From NCBI GenBank assembly GCA_964617765.1, contig CAZTZY010000013.1:1-44763 (forward strand): a stretch of DNA of 44,763 bases, read 5' to 3'. The notes below the pieces were generated by a model. That model had not been told where the DNA came from and ran no database searches. It saw only the letters and a program-made list of their open reading frames with translations. The translations under genes were made by a program, and so were the position numbers. The first letter of the stretch is position 1; each line of letters begins with the position of its first letter. Below, piece after piece: positions 33,480 through 42,040 of this stretch. Source of the stretch: CAZTZY01 sp964617765 (GTDB lineage: Bacteria; Pseudomonadota; Gammaproteobacteria; Pseudomonadales; DT-91).

Positions 33480-35105
33480 TTAGCCCTGTCTAATAAGATG
33501 CAAAGCCACGGCCTCAGCGACTTTGATGCCATCAACACCCGCAGACAGAATACCCCCGGCATAACCAGCACCTTCCCCTGCTGGATACAATCCTTGTGTA
33601 TTTATACTCTGGAAAATCTCATTTCTTTTGATGCAAACAGGGGAAGATGTGCGGGTTTCAACACCCGTTAATATGGCATCATTCATTGCAAAGCCTTTTA
33701 TTTGTTTATCAAATTCAGGAATAGCCTCCCGAATTGCCTCTATCGCAAAGTCAGGCAATGCGTCTTTCAGATTCGTTAAAGTCACCGCCGGTTTATAGGA
33801 CGGAATAACCGTACCTAACTGCACGGACGGTTTATCCGCTAGAAAATCGCCAACCAACTGCGCCGGAGCATTGTAATTCTCACCACCCAGCTTGAAGGCG
33901 GCTGCCTCCAGTTTTCGCTGTAAATCAACCCCGGCCAAAATATGCTCCGGATAATCCCGCGCTGGATCAATACCAACAACAATGGCAGCATTGGCATTGC
34001 GCTCATTTCGGGAATACTGACTCATGCCATTAGTAACAACCCGGCCAGGTTCCGATGTCGCAGCAACTACGGTACCTCCAGGACACATACAAAAACTATA
34101 AACACTGCGTCCATTTTTACAGTGATGGACCAATTTATAATCAGCAGCCCCCAAAATGTCGTTACCCGCCTGCGGGCCAAATCGCGCTTTATCAATCACT
34201 GACTGTGGATGCTCGATACGAAATCCTATAGAAAACGGTTTGGGCTCAAGATACACACCATTATCCAGTAACATCTGGAAGGTATCACGAGCGCTATGGC
34301 CAATCGCTAAAACAATATGCCGACTCATAAGCACTTCACCACTTTGCAATGTAATCCCGATCACTTGCCCGTCTTCAATATTGAGCTTGTCGAGTTTTTC
34401 AGAAAACCGGATTTCACCGCCCAGCGCGATGATTTCAGCACGAATATTTTCCACCATGGTCACCAGTTTAAAAGTACCAATATGCGGCTTGCTGACATAA
34501 AGAATTTCTTCAGGTGCTCCGGCTTTTACAAACTCGGCAATCACCTTTCTACCTAGATGATTTTTATCCTTTATCTGACTATATAACTTGCCATCAGAAA
34601 ATGTTCCGGCACCACCCTCTCCAAATTGCACGTTAGACTCTGGATTTAATTCACGCTTTCGCCACAAACCCCAAGTATCCTGAGTGCGCTGCCTAACATC
34701 TTTTCCACGTTCGATAACAATGGGTTTGAAACCCATTTGCGCCAATAACAAAGCTGCAAGAATACCGCAAGGACCAAACCCGACAATAATAGGCCGTTGC
34801 TGGTGACCTTGCGGGAAATTTTCAGGTGCACGACCAACAAAGAGATAGGACGTATCGGGACTTGGAATCACAAGATGATCATTGGCGTGTCTTTCCAGCA
34901 ATTTTTTTTCCAGAACATCATTAATTACAACATCAATGCTATAAATTAAAAAGATACTACCCTTTTTACGCGCATCATAACTGCGCTTGAAAATAGAAAA
35001 ACTGATTAAATCCTTTGCCGAAATATCGAGCTTTTTAACAATGGCGTTTTGTAGATCATCATAAGTATGATCCAGGGGAAGTTTTATTTCAGTGAGTCTT
35101 AACAT
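33480..35105 (-). CDS. FAD-dependent dehydrogenase (COG2509-type), function unknown
   Basis: This flavoprotein of about 541 residues has an N-terminal small domain (about 1-90) and then the FAD motif IVGFGPCGILAALLLAQMG. Downstream come GEGGAGTFSDGKLYSQIKD, a dinucleotide-type ATG-like segment LAIGHSARDT and the C-terminal YPAGEGAGYAGGILSAG. It belongs to a widespread family of uncharacterised FAD-dependent dehydrogenases; no substrate is known to me. The start could be TTG at 35111 or ATG at 35105. I prefer the ATG, which gives MLRLTEIKLPLDH. It is on the same strand as and 81 bp from the HI0933-type flavoprotein gene, so it may be the last gene of the 41.8-33.5 kb unit. Confidence 0.85.
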   Translation of the reverse strand: MLRLTEIKLPLDHTYDDLQNAIVKKLDISAKDLISFSIFKRSYDARKKGSIFLIYSIDVVINDVLEKKLLERHANDHLVIPSPDTSYLFVGRAPENFPQGHQQRPIIVGFGPCGILAALLLAQMGFKPIVIERGKDVRQRTQDTWGLWRKRELNPESNVQFGEGGAGTFSDGKLYSQIKDKNHLGRKVIAEFVKAGAPEEILYVSKPHIGTFKLVTMVENIRAEIIALGGEIRFSEKLDKLNIEDGQVIGITLQSGEVLMSRHIVLAIGHSARDTFQMLLDNGVYLEPKPFSIGFRIEHPQSVIDKARFGPQAGNDILGAADYKLVHHCKNGRSVYSFCMCPGGTVVAATSEPGRVVTNGMSQYSRNERNANAAIVVGIDPARDYPEHILAGVDLQRKLEAAAFKLGGENYNAPAQLVGDFLADKPSVQLGTVIPSYKPAVTLTNLKDALPDFAIEAIREAIPEFDKQIKGFAMNDAILTGVETRTSSPVCIKRNEIFQSINTQGLYPAGEGAGYAGGILSAGVDGIKVAEAVALHLIRQG

Positions 35106-35186
35106 AAGCAAATACTGTACAAGGTAAATAAATAGTTATTTTAGCATGAGTCACAAGAAGGCGAGAAAACTATAAAAAATCAAAAT

Positions 35187-36392
35187 TTAAACAAATTCAC
35201 CGGCCGCATAACCTGATGACCAAGCCCATTGAAAATTGAAACCGCCCAAATGACCGGTAACATCAACCACTTCACCAATAAAAAACAACCCTGGATATTT
35301 TTTACATTCCATTGTTTTTGAGCTCAGCTCATCGGTATCAATCCCGCCCAAAGTCACTTCAGCCGTGCGGTAACCCTCCGTTCCAGATGGCTTAAGATGC
35401 CAATGCTGCAATTTGTCGGCAATAGTCAATAATAATTTATCGGGAAAATCTGCCAATGGTTTTTCTGAATGGGCATTCCAAAAGATTAGCTGCAGTTCCT
35501 GCACCAAACCCTTGGACAAATGCTGGGCAAGCACAGTACGTAATAACGATTTTGCTTGCTGCTGTTTTTGATGAATCAACCAGGAAGCAACATCCATTTC
35601 GGGCAACAAATTAACCACGATTTCATCACCTGGCATCCAATAATTGGAGATTTGTAAAATCGCCGGGCCACTCAAGCCTCTATGGGTAAATAACATATTT
35701 TCCCTGAAAGCTTCACCCTTACAATGAATCTCAACATCAATCGCCAACCCGGAAAGACGTTCACAGATTGCCTTGGTAGCATCCGTAAACATCAGAGGCA
35801 CAAGACCTGCACGACGAGGCAAGACAACAAGACCTAACTGCATGGCAATATCATAACCAAAACCCGTTGCCCCCATCGTTGGAATGGATAATGCCCCGGT
35901 TGCAATAACTACAGAATGAGCAGCATAGTCACCATGACTAGTTTTACAAATATACCGCAAGGCATTATCCGTATCGGGTTTAAAGGGCTTAATTTCATTG
36001 ACATCGACGTGAGTTTTTATCGTAACACCAGCCAAAGCGCATTCTTCCAATAGCATGTTCAAAATATCCAAGGCAGAATCAATACAAAATAACTGTCCAT
36101 GTTTACGCTCTTCATAGCCAATACCATGTTGCTCTACAAGGGCTATGAAATCCCACTGCGTATAACGATTTAATGCAGACTTGCAAAAATGTGGATTTTG
36201 AGAAATGAAATTATGGGGATTAACATTTAAATTAGTAAAGTTACAACGTCCGCCACCCGACATTAAAATTTTTTTTCCTGGCTTATTGCTACTATCCAGC
36301 ACTAGAACTGAACGACCTTTTTGTGCCGCAGTAAACGCACACATAAGACCAGATGCTCCAGCGCCGATCACTACCACATCAAATTCGTTCAC
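35187..36392 (-). CDS. HI0933/YhiN-family flavoprotein
   Basis: This 401-residue protein has FAD motif VIGAGASGLMCAF and the hallmark GKKILMSGGGRCNFTN near the N-terminus. The C-terminal motif GEVVDVTGHLGGFNFQWAWSSG is also typical. The family includes bacterial BaiN-like proteins and E. coli YhiN, which I recall being reported as a 23S rRNA dihydrouridine synthase (RdsA). That assignment by homology would be consistent with the rRNA-related genes nearby but is unproven here. It begins 33 bp after the DHH phosphoesterase gene. Confidence 0.88.
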   Translation of the reverse strand: MNEFDVVVIGAGASGLMCAFTAAQKGRSVLVLDSSNKPGKKILMSGGGRCNFTNLNVNPHNFISQNPHFCKSALNRYTQWDFIALVEQHGIGYEERKHGQLFCIDSALDILNMLLEECALAGVTIKTHVDVNEIKPFKPDTDNALRYICKTSHGDYAAHSVVIATGALSIPTMGATGFGYDIAMQLGLVVLPRRAGLVPLMFTDATKAICERLSGLAIDVEIHCKGEAFRENMLFTHRGLSGPAILQISNYWMPGDEIVVNLLPEMDVASWLIHQKQQQAKSLLRTVLAQHLSKGLVQELQLIFWNAHSEKPLADFPDKLLLTIADKLQHWHLKPSGTEGYRTAEVTLGGIDTDELSSKTMECKKYPGLFFIGEVVDVTGHLGGFNFQWAWSSGYAAGEFV

Positions 36393-36425
36393 AGAGAAAA
36401 ACCGGGATTGGACTCATGGAACACA

Positions 36426-37385
36426 TCAACGATAGTAATTTTCAAATACTTCAATAAATTGTGGCACATCCGTTAAAGGCAAATCATTGATCCCTGCAGC
36501 CGCTGCCCTGCCGCCGCCTGTAGAGAACTGCCGACAAATATCAACTGCACCTTTTTTATTGGTTAAAGGCGCACGGACACTCACCAGAAAATGACCATTA
36601 TCCATTTCTGACAAAACAGCATGTGCTCGATCAGGAAAATTATTCGCCAAATCATTACTATATACACCACTCACTCGGCGAGCCCACTTTTCATTAGGCA
36701 ACATAAAAACGGCCGCATGATTAAATACAACTTCTGGCTTAATCGCTTCAACTGTTGCCATATCATTTTTATAACCATTCTCCAGCTTTGAAAAAACTGC
36801 TTTATTATCCATCATAAAATCAAAGGGCGATTTATATTTCACCATTTCAAGAAACAAATCTTCAGGATTAAAATGCAAATCTGCCAATGCCGCGCCATAA
36901 CCATTGTAGTTAATATAAATACCGAGATTTTCAAGTTGTTTCAACTGAGATGCATTTAACCCCAATGGCTTGGCGACTGCCAAAGCACTAACATTCAGAT
37001 TATCACCAAAAGCCCCGGTAATAGCCCACTCGGCAAAAGCACCTTTTAAATAACCGTTAACCAATAAACTGGTACATACGTTAGCATCCAGGTTAATCAA
37101 TGCCGTAAGATTTTTAGCTACCGGAATATCACCTGATTCATGATGATCACAATAAAAAACGTCTGCACCGGCATCTAACACCCTCAATAAAGCATCTTTA
37201 TTCTTCTCCATAGATACATCAAGCACAGTAATCCTGTCCCCGGCTTTTGCGTCAACTCGCGCCAATAATTCAATATCACGCTTTACACCTGTGACAATTT
37301 CACTCTGCACGGGCTTAGCATTTCGCAATTGAACCATTGAACAAAGTCCATCTGCATCACCATTGAATACATCTATATATTGCAT
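36426..37385 (-). CDS. DHH-superfamily phosphoesterase
   Basis: This 319-residue protein has DHH-domain motif I VFNGDADGLCSMVQL, the metal-binding DHH motif in VFYCDHHESGD and a C-terminal DHHA1-like segment STGGGRAAAAGIND. In this last motif the usual histidine (GGGH) is arginine. Relatives include nanoRNases and cyclic-dinucleotide phosphodiesterases, but this subgroup is uncharacterised. It lies 20 bp downstream of the DprE2-like gene, so it may be co-transcribed with the polyprenyl-sugar genes. A functional link is only suggested by position. Confidence 0.82.
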   Translation of the reverse strand: MQYIDVFNGDADGLCSMVQLRNAKPVQSEIVTGVKRDIELLARVDAKAGDRITVLDVSMEKNKDALLRVLDAGADVFYCDHHESGDIPVAKNLTALINLDANVCTSLLVNGYLKGAFAEWAITGAFGDNLNVSALAVAKPLGLNASQLKQLENLGIYINYNGYGAALADLHFNPEDLFLEMVKYKSPFDFMMDNKAVFSKLENGYKNDMATVEAIKPEVVFNHAAVFMLPNEKWARRVSGVYSNDLANNFPDRAHAVLSEMDNGHFLVSVRAPLTNKKGAVDICRQFSTGGGRAAAAGINDLPLTDVPQFIEVFENYYR

Positions 37386-37405
37386 AATTTTTTCCTGGAT
37401 CCGAA

Positions 37406-38146
37406 TTACAGATTCAACTTTTTAAATATTGTCTCTGGAATGTGGATAATAATGAGCATGATAATGCGCCAGAACCAGGGCAAATAAACGGTGTTTTTCT
37501 TTTTATCTATCGCATTGGCTATGCCAATGGCTATATCCTCAGGTTGTGCCCATAGAGGCCCACCTTTATCAATAGCCGCAGTCATTGGTGTATCGACAAA
37601 TCCCGGCTTGATGGTTAATACATGCACGCCTACCTTGGCCATACGCGCCCGCATGCCTTGCAAAAAGGTAGTGACGACTGCCTTGCTGGCGCCATACACA
37701 TAATTACTGGGGCGACCACGGTCACCTGCCACGGATGAAATAAACGCGATCGTGCCCGAACCCTGTTCCTGCATCTTGTTCGCAATAATCGTGAGCATCT
37801 CAAGGCTGCTCAATGCATTGATTTTCATCATTTCTTTCATCGCAAATACATCAGCCTCACAGACTTTTTGATTGCCTAAAATACCATGTGCCATTAAAAC
37901 AATATCGATACTTCCTAAAGATTTGAAAGCCTCCTCAATCCAGTGTTGGTAGAGATGATCGTCGTTCATATCATGCGCACTGGATATCACTTTTAAAGCT
38001 CCACGCACCTTCAAATCCTGCTGTAATTCTTCTAACGCATCAGCATTTCTGGCTACAAGGAAAAATGAGGCCTTGTTGTTGCTGGCATAATGACGTGCCG
38101 TTGCTTTGGCAATCGCCGATGTGGCACCAATAATTAATATATTCAT
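37406..38146 (-). CDS. Short-chain dehydrogenase, DprE2-like
   Basis: This 246-residue SDR has nucleotide motif IIGATSAIAKATARHYA, catalytic serine in ISSVAGDRGR, and Y151 and K155 in YVYGASK. The C-terminus is hydrophobic (YLPWFWRIIMLIIIHIP), as in DprE2 proteins that act on membrane-bound polyprenyl-phosphate sugars. The predicted reaction is reduction of a 2'-keto-ribose intermediate to polyprenyl-phospho-arabinose. The ATG at 38146 has AGGAGT seven bases upstream and overlaps the DprE1-like stop codon by four bases (ATGA). The upstream ATG at 38173 lacks both features. Confidence 0.85.
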   Translation of the reverse strand: MNILIIGATSAIAKATARHYASNNKASFFLVARNADALEELQQDLKVRGALKVISSAHDMNDDHLYQHWIEEAFKSLGSIDIVLMAHGILGNQKVCEADVFAMKEMMKINALSSLEMLTIIANKMQEQGSGTIAFISSVAGDRGRPSNYVYGASKAVVTTFLQGMRARMAKVGVHVLTIKPGFVDTPMTAAIDKGGPLWAQPEDIAIGIANAIDKKKNTVYLPWFWRIIMLIIIHIPETIFKKLNL

Positions 38147-39459
38147 ACGTTGACTCCTGTTACCCTGCGCCAAAAATCAGAATTGATATGGGGATCTCTT
38201 AATGACTCAACTGCTTGCCAATGTGGATAAGCCTTTTGAAATAATTCAGCTGACATACGTGCATCCTTGGCAGGATAAATCTTGCCTTTAGCCTGTGAGA
38301 CAACCTCATCAAGCCGAGATAACAGTGCCAGTGTTTTATTACCTTGATAGGGAAAATCAATCGCAAGTGTTGCGCCTTCTTGCGGGAACGATAACAATCC
38401 CCGGGAAGGTACATCGCCCATCATTTTCAACACCACCAAAAATGACCCCAAGCCCGCAGCACTAATGCACTGTAACATTTCACGAATACCTTCTTTGGCA
38501 TCTTGCAACGGTATAACACATTGGTGCTGGATAAATCCGTTACTGCCATAAATACGGTTCCAGTGCAGAATGCCATCCAGTGGATAAAAAAATGGATCGT
38601 AATTCACACTGGCAAATACTCTTTCCTGAACCTGGCGTTCATAGTAGAGTTTATTAAATGCTCGCAAAGTTAACGCATTGATACACGAAATGGGTGGCTT
38701 TATAGGCACTGTTAATTTTTTCTTCTTAAGCAATGGCTTGGCACGGTCAATATCTCTAAAGCTGGAATGATTACCCCGAATAAAATGCCCCTTCCCCAGG
38801 CCATTACCCGCAGCCAAACAATCCAGCCAGGCCACTGTATATTCAAAATCCTCTACAGAATCATTCGATATCCTGAAAAAATCATCCAGATTTTTATATT
38901 TAATCGTTTCAGTATCTATAGATTGACTAACGACAGCCTTCAGCTGTATTTCTGCCCAGACAATAAACCCGGTTAAGCCAAGACCACCGATAGTCGATGA
39001 AAAATAATCAGAGTTTTCTGTCGATGAGCACAATAAGCGCGTTGCATCACTACGCAATAATTCAAATCTCGTAACATGATTACCAAAACTTCCAGCCACA
39101 TGATGATTCTTGCCATGAACATCATTGGAAATAGCTCCGCCGACAGTCACATATTTAGTGCCGGGGGTTACTGGCAAAAACCATCCTTGCGGCAAAAAAA
39201 CTTCAATAATTTCGGCTAAGGTAATACCTGATTCACAACGCAATAAACCGGTATCTTTATTAAAAGATATAAAATTCTTTAACAGCTTGCTGCTTAACAC
39301 TTTTCCAGCACTGTTCAAACAACTATCTCCATAACTTCGGCCCAAGCCATATGGCAACAAGGTTTCTGTTAACTGTGGAAAGGCTTCGCGTTGATGATTT
39401 AAATACAAACCTTGCTGGTTAACTGGCGGATAGCCTCCCCAGGAAGAAAAGTCACTCAT
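38143..39459 (-). CDS. FAD-binding oxidoreductase, DprE1-like (decaprenylphosphoryl-ribose 2-oxidase type)
   Basis: This 438-residue flavoenzyme of the VAO family has FAD motif YGLGRSYGDS (37-46) and NDVHGKNHH (112-120), both matching DprE1. The catalytic lysine region PAKDAR near the C-terminus corresponds to the TAKDSR of the mycobacterial enzyme. The predicted role is oxidation of polyprenyl-phospho-ribose at C2'. At the position of the mycobacterial benzothiazinone-reactive cysteine (SFP..G...C.DFP) there is alanine (residue 366, codon 38362-38364). The ATG at 39459 shares its A with the UbiA stop codon (TAATG). Upstream ATGs would give an unlikely Cys-rich N-terminus. Confidence 0.86.
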   Translation of the reverse strand: MSDFSSWGGYPPVNQQGLYLNHQREAFPQLTETLLPYGLGRSYGDSCLNSAGKVLSSKLLKNFISFNKDTGLLRCESGITLAEIIEVFLPQGWFLPVTPGTKYVTVGGAISNDVHGKNHHVAGSFGNHVTRFELLRSDATRLLCSSTENSDYFSSTIGGLGLTGFIVWAEIQLKAVVSQSIDTETIKYKNLDDFFRISNDSVEDFEYTVAWLDCLAAGNGLGKGHFIRGNHSSFRDIDRAKPLLKKKKLTVPIKPPISCINALTLRAFNKLYYERQVQERVFASVNYDPFFYPLDGILHWNRIYGSNGFIQHQCVIPLQDAKEGIREMLQCISAAGLGSFLVVLKMMGDVPSRGLLSFPQEGATLAIDFPYQGNKTLALLSRLDEVVSQAKGKIYPAKDARMSAELFQKAYPHWQAVESLRDPHINSDFWRRVTGVNV

Positions 39460-40880
39460 TATGTTGCCGCCATAAATACAGCCAATACACAAACGCCGGT
39501 AATCAGGCTTTGCAAATCTTTAACAGCAAAAACAATAGGGTCATCATGCATTTCACCACGATGAGCCAAAATCCATACCCTGCTTATCCAGTACAATAAT
39601 ACCGGGCAAGCCATCCATAATACATCAGGCTTGCTATATAGCTCGGCAACTTCAGGGCTATTGACATACAAGGCAAAAACTAACACTGCTATATAACCGC
39701 TAGCAGCACCAAATGACGAAACCATGCTGGCATCATCAGCATGATAGCCACGCCCCGCAATTTTCTTTCCACCATTACTAATCATTGAAACCAGTTCTGT
39801 ATAACGTTTTACAAAAGCCAGACTGAGAAAAATAAACATGGAAAATGCCAATAACCAGAAAGAAAAATCTACCTCTATCAAAAATGTTCCGGCAATAATA
39901 CGCATCGTATAAAGCGCTGCCAGCATAATTGTATCCAGCATGATAATGCGTTTTAACTTAAACGAATAAACCACCGTAAAAACATAATAGACAATCAATG
40001 CAATCAGGAAATTAACAGGCAGCAACATTGCAATCAAAAAACCCGCCACAAGTAAAATCGGAAATAGTGCCAAGCCAATAACGATCGAAATATCTCCAGA
40101 GGCAAACGGCCTTTTGCATTTACTGGCATGCTGACGATCAGACTCAAGATCAACCAGATCATTCAAAATATAAACACTGGAAGCAGCCAAGGAATAGGCC
40201 AAAAAACCCAATAAGCATTTCAGGATCAAATCGGCACTGAGAAATTGGTGTGCTGTTAGTAGCGGAACAAATATCAGCGCATTCTTGACCCATTGATGAA
40301 TACGCATTGCCTTTAAAAGTGTTTTAAAAGAAGCTGGCTTAACTGCAATATGCTCAACATTACCATTCACTGATCTGGCTTGTTGCAACAATGTATTACT
40401 GCCACCCACCACTACCGCTTTATCGGCATTTTTCCAGATCGGCAAATCTACATGCTCATTGCCCAGATAAATATAACCACCTATACCAAAGGTTTTCTCG
40501 AGTAAATCAGCCTTTTTTCTGCCCGTTAAATTGGTAGATTCATCCGTAGAAAAAACAGCCTTGAAGCCGCCGATATAATCCGCAACAGCTTCTGCATATT
40601 TTTTGGGTGTACCTGTGGCCAGATAACAAGTATGCCCCTGTTTTACTGCATCTTTTACATACTGAACAATGATTTCGTTATAAGGTAAAAACTCAACACT
40701 CAATTCAACCCGTGCTGCGATATTATTTTTCAAACAAGCTTTACCTTTTAACAACCAGAATGGCAATATCAAACACCACAATGGATTTTGCTTCAATAAA
40801 ATCATGACGCTTTCCAGAAGCGTATCGGTTTTGATCAACGTACCATCGAGATCAACAATGATGGGTTTTAAATCTGACAT
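39459..40880 (-). CDS. HAD phosphatase-UbiA prenyltransferase fusion
   Basis: This 473-residue protein has two parts. The N-terminal HAD domain (about 1-185) has nucleophile motif VDLDGTLIKTD (D10, D12), motif II YLATGTPKKY and the later YLGNEHVDLPIW. The C-terminal UbiA domain (about 190-473) has several membrane helices, with the prenyl-diphosphate motif N240-D241-x-x-D244-x-x-x-D248. In mycobacteria a UbiA enzyme transfers phosphoribose to decaprenyl phosphate and a separate phosphatase removes the 5-phosphate. This fusion could do both steps. It abuts the flippase-like gene with no gap and overlaps the DprE1-like gene by one base. Confidence 0.88.
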   Translation of the reverse strand: MSDLKPIIVDLDGTLIKTDTLLESVMILLKQNPLWCLILPFWLLKGKACLKNNIAARVELSVEFLPYNEIIVQYVKDAVKQGHTCYLATGTPKKYAEAVADYIGGFKAVFSTDESTNLTGRKKADLLEKTFGIGGYIYLGNEHVDLPIWKNADKAVVVGGSNTLLQQARSVNGNVEHIAVKPASFKTLLKAMRIHQWVKNALIFVPLLTAHQFLSADLILKCLLGFLAYSLAASSVYILNDLVDLESDRQHASKCKRPFASGDISIVIGLALFPILLVAGFLIAMLLPVNFLIALIVYYVFTVVYSFKLKRIIMLDTIMLAALYTMRIIAGTFLIEVDFSFWLLAFSMFIFLSLAFVKRYTELVSMISNGGKKIAGRGYHADDASMVSSFGAASGYIAVLVFALYVNSPEVAELYSKPDVLWMACPVLLYWISRVWILAHRGEMHDDPIVFAVKDLQSLITGVCVLAVFMAAT

Positions 40881-41843
40881 TTATACTTCCTTAATCTGAG
40901 CTTTCACACCTAAGAATGGCATTAAAAACAGCGTTAGCACACCTAACATCATGGCAAACCATAATGTCGCCACGCGACAAATAAACGTAATGGCAACAGC
41001 ACTGGGATGATCAAAACCTGCCTTGACTAACAAAAATATCATGGTGACTTCGGCACCGCCTAAACCTCCAGGCATAAACGAAATAGCGCCCAATAAAATA
41101 GCCATGCCATATATCGCAATTGCTAGCGATGCAGTTGTTTGATCAAGCGAAAACTCCTGCATGACCAGAAAGAGCCCGTACCCTTCAAATAACCATGCAA
41201 CCATACCAATACTGAGACCAAGGAGCAGAAAGCGTATCGTCAAAAGATCATTGGCATTTTCAAGCATGGATTCAACAAACTGAATCAGATGATAAATTTT
41301 AGCAGGGAAACGCTGAATCAATTTAGAATTGATAATGGCTTTTTTAGGAATTTTTACAATAACAAGACATGTGCCAATCAATATCACCGTGATAACAGCA
41401 GCTATTCTGGATTGTTCTCCATCCAGAAATGAAACCCCCAATCCTGCCAACAATAAAATCGTCAGCAGATCCATAATTCGCTCAACAAACAAGGCACCTA
41501 TACTCCGCTGGTGCGAAACACCGTGCTGCTTCAGATACAACGAACGCATTGCTTCTCCTGCCTTGCCCGGTGTCATGGTCAATGAAAAGCCGGCTATATA
41601 AATCAAAAAATGCTGCCAATGACTTATTGATAATGGATTTTTATAAGAGATATACCAATGCCAACGCCAGTATCGCAACACATAGTTACCTAATGACAAT
41701 AACAAAATGAGTATCCAGACCGACAACTTCAAACTGCTGATGGCCACCCATACTTGTTCGCCCCCGGAAGCCATCGCCACAAAGGCATAGGCCACAATAG
41801 CAAGTACAACAACCAACAAACTTGAATGGACAACTTTATTCAC
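40881..41843 (-). CDS. Flippase-like membrane protein (LPG_synthase_TM / UPF0104 family)
   Basis: This 320-residue polytopic protein has about eight hydrophobic segments and the family motifs MTPGKAGEAMRSLYLKQHGV, ERIMDLLTILLLAG and FMPGGLGGAEVTM. It lacks the GNAT-like catalytic domain of true lysyl-phosphatidylglycerol synthases. Related proteins are often called flippase-like. Its position as first gene of the HAD-UbiA/DprE cluster makes a lipid-linked sugar translocator a reasonable guess. The start is GTG at 41843, because the first helix would be lost from the next ATG. There is no clear ribosome binding site, and a promoter lies only about 10 bases upstream. Confidence 0.83.
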   Translation of the reverse strand: MNKVVHSSLLVVVLAIVAYAFVAMASGGEQVWVAISSLKLSVWILILLLSLGNYVLRYWRWHWYISYKNPLSISHWQHFLIYIAGFSLTMTPGKAGEAMRSLYLKQHGVSHQRSIGALFVERIMDLLTILLLAGLGVSFLDGEQSRIAAVITVILIGTCLVIVKIPKKAIINSKLIQRFPAKIYHLIQFVESMLENANDLLTIRFLLLGLSIGMVAWLFEGYGLFLVMQEFSLDQTTASLAIAIYGMAILLGAISFMPGGLGGAEVTMIFLLVKAGFDHPSAVAITFICRVATLWFAMMLGVLTLFLMPFLGVKAQIKEV

Positions 41844-41853
41844 AATAATATTT

Positions 41854-41883
41854 CTTATAGGGTTACTTGCTTTTGCATGGCAA
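41854..41883 (-). promoter_or_regulatory. Candidate promoter of the HAD-UbiA/DprE unit
   Basis: On the minus strand, TTGCCA (41878-41883) and TATAAG (41854-41859) each match the consensus at five of six bases with an 18-bp spacer. The implied transcript would begin only a few bases before the GTG start, so a nearly leaderless mRNA is predicted if this promoter is used. Confidence 0.35.
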
Positions 41884-42040
41884 GAATATGAAAAACAATA
41901 ATTTTTATTAGAACAACCATTCTATATCGCTGCTCCTTTCGCAGCAAACAGGAGATACCGGCCTCTCCCTTATTTCACACCACCCATGTATCATCTAGAA
42001 TGCACTTCTGGACACTTAAATGACTTGATCGGGAAAGCCA

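Noticed and set aside
40881..41843. Lysyl-phosphatidylglycerol synthase (MprF)
   Set aside because: Only the membrane domain is present; the cytosolic aminoacyl-transfer domain is missing.
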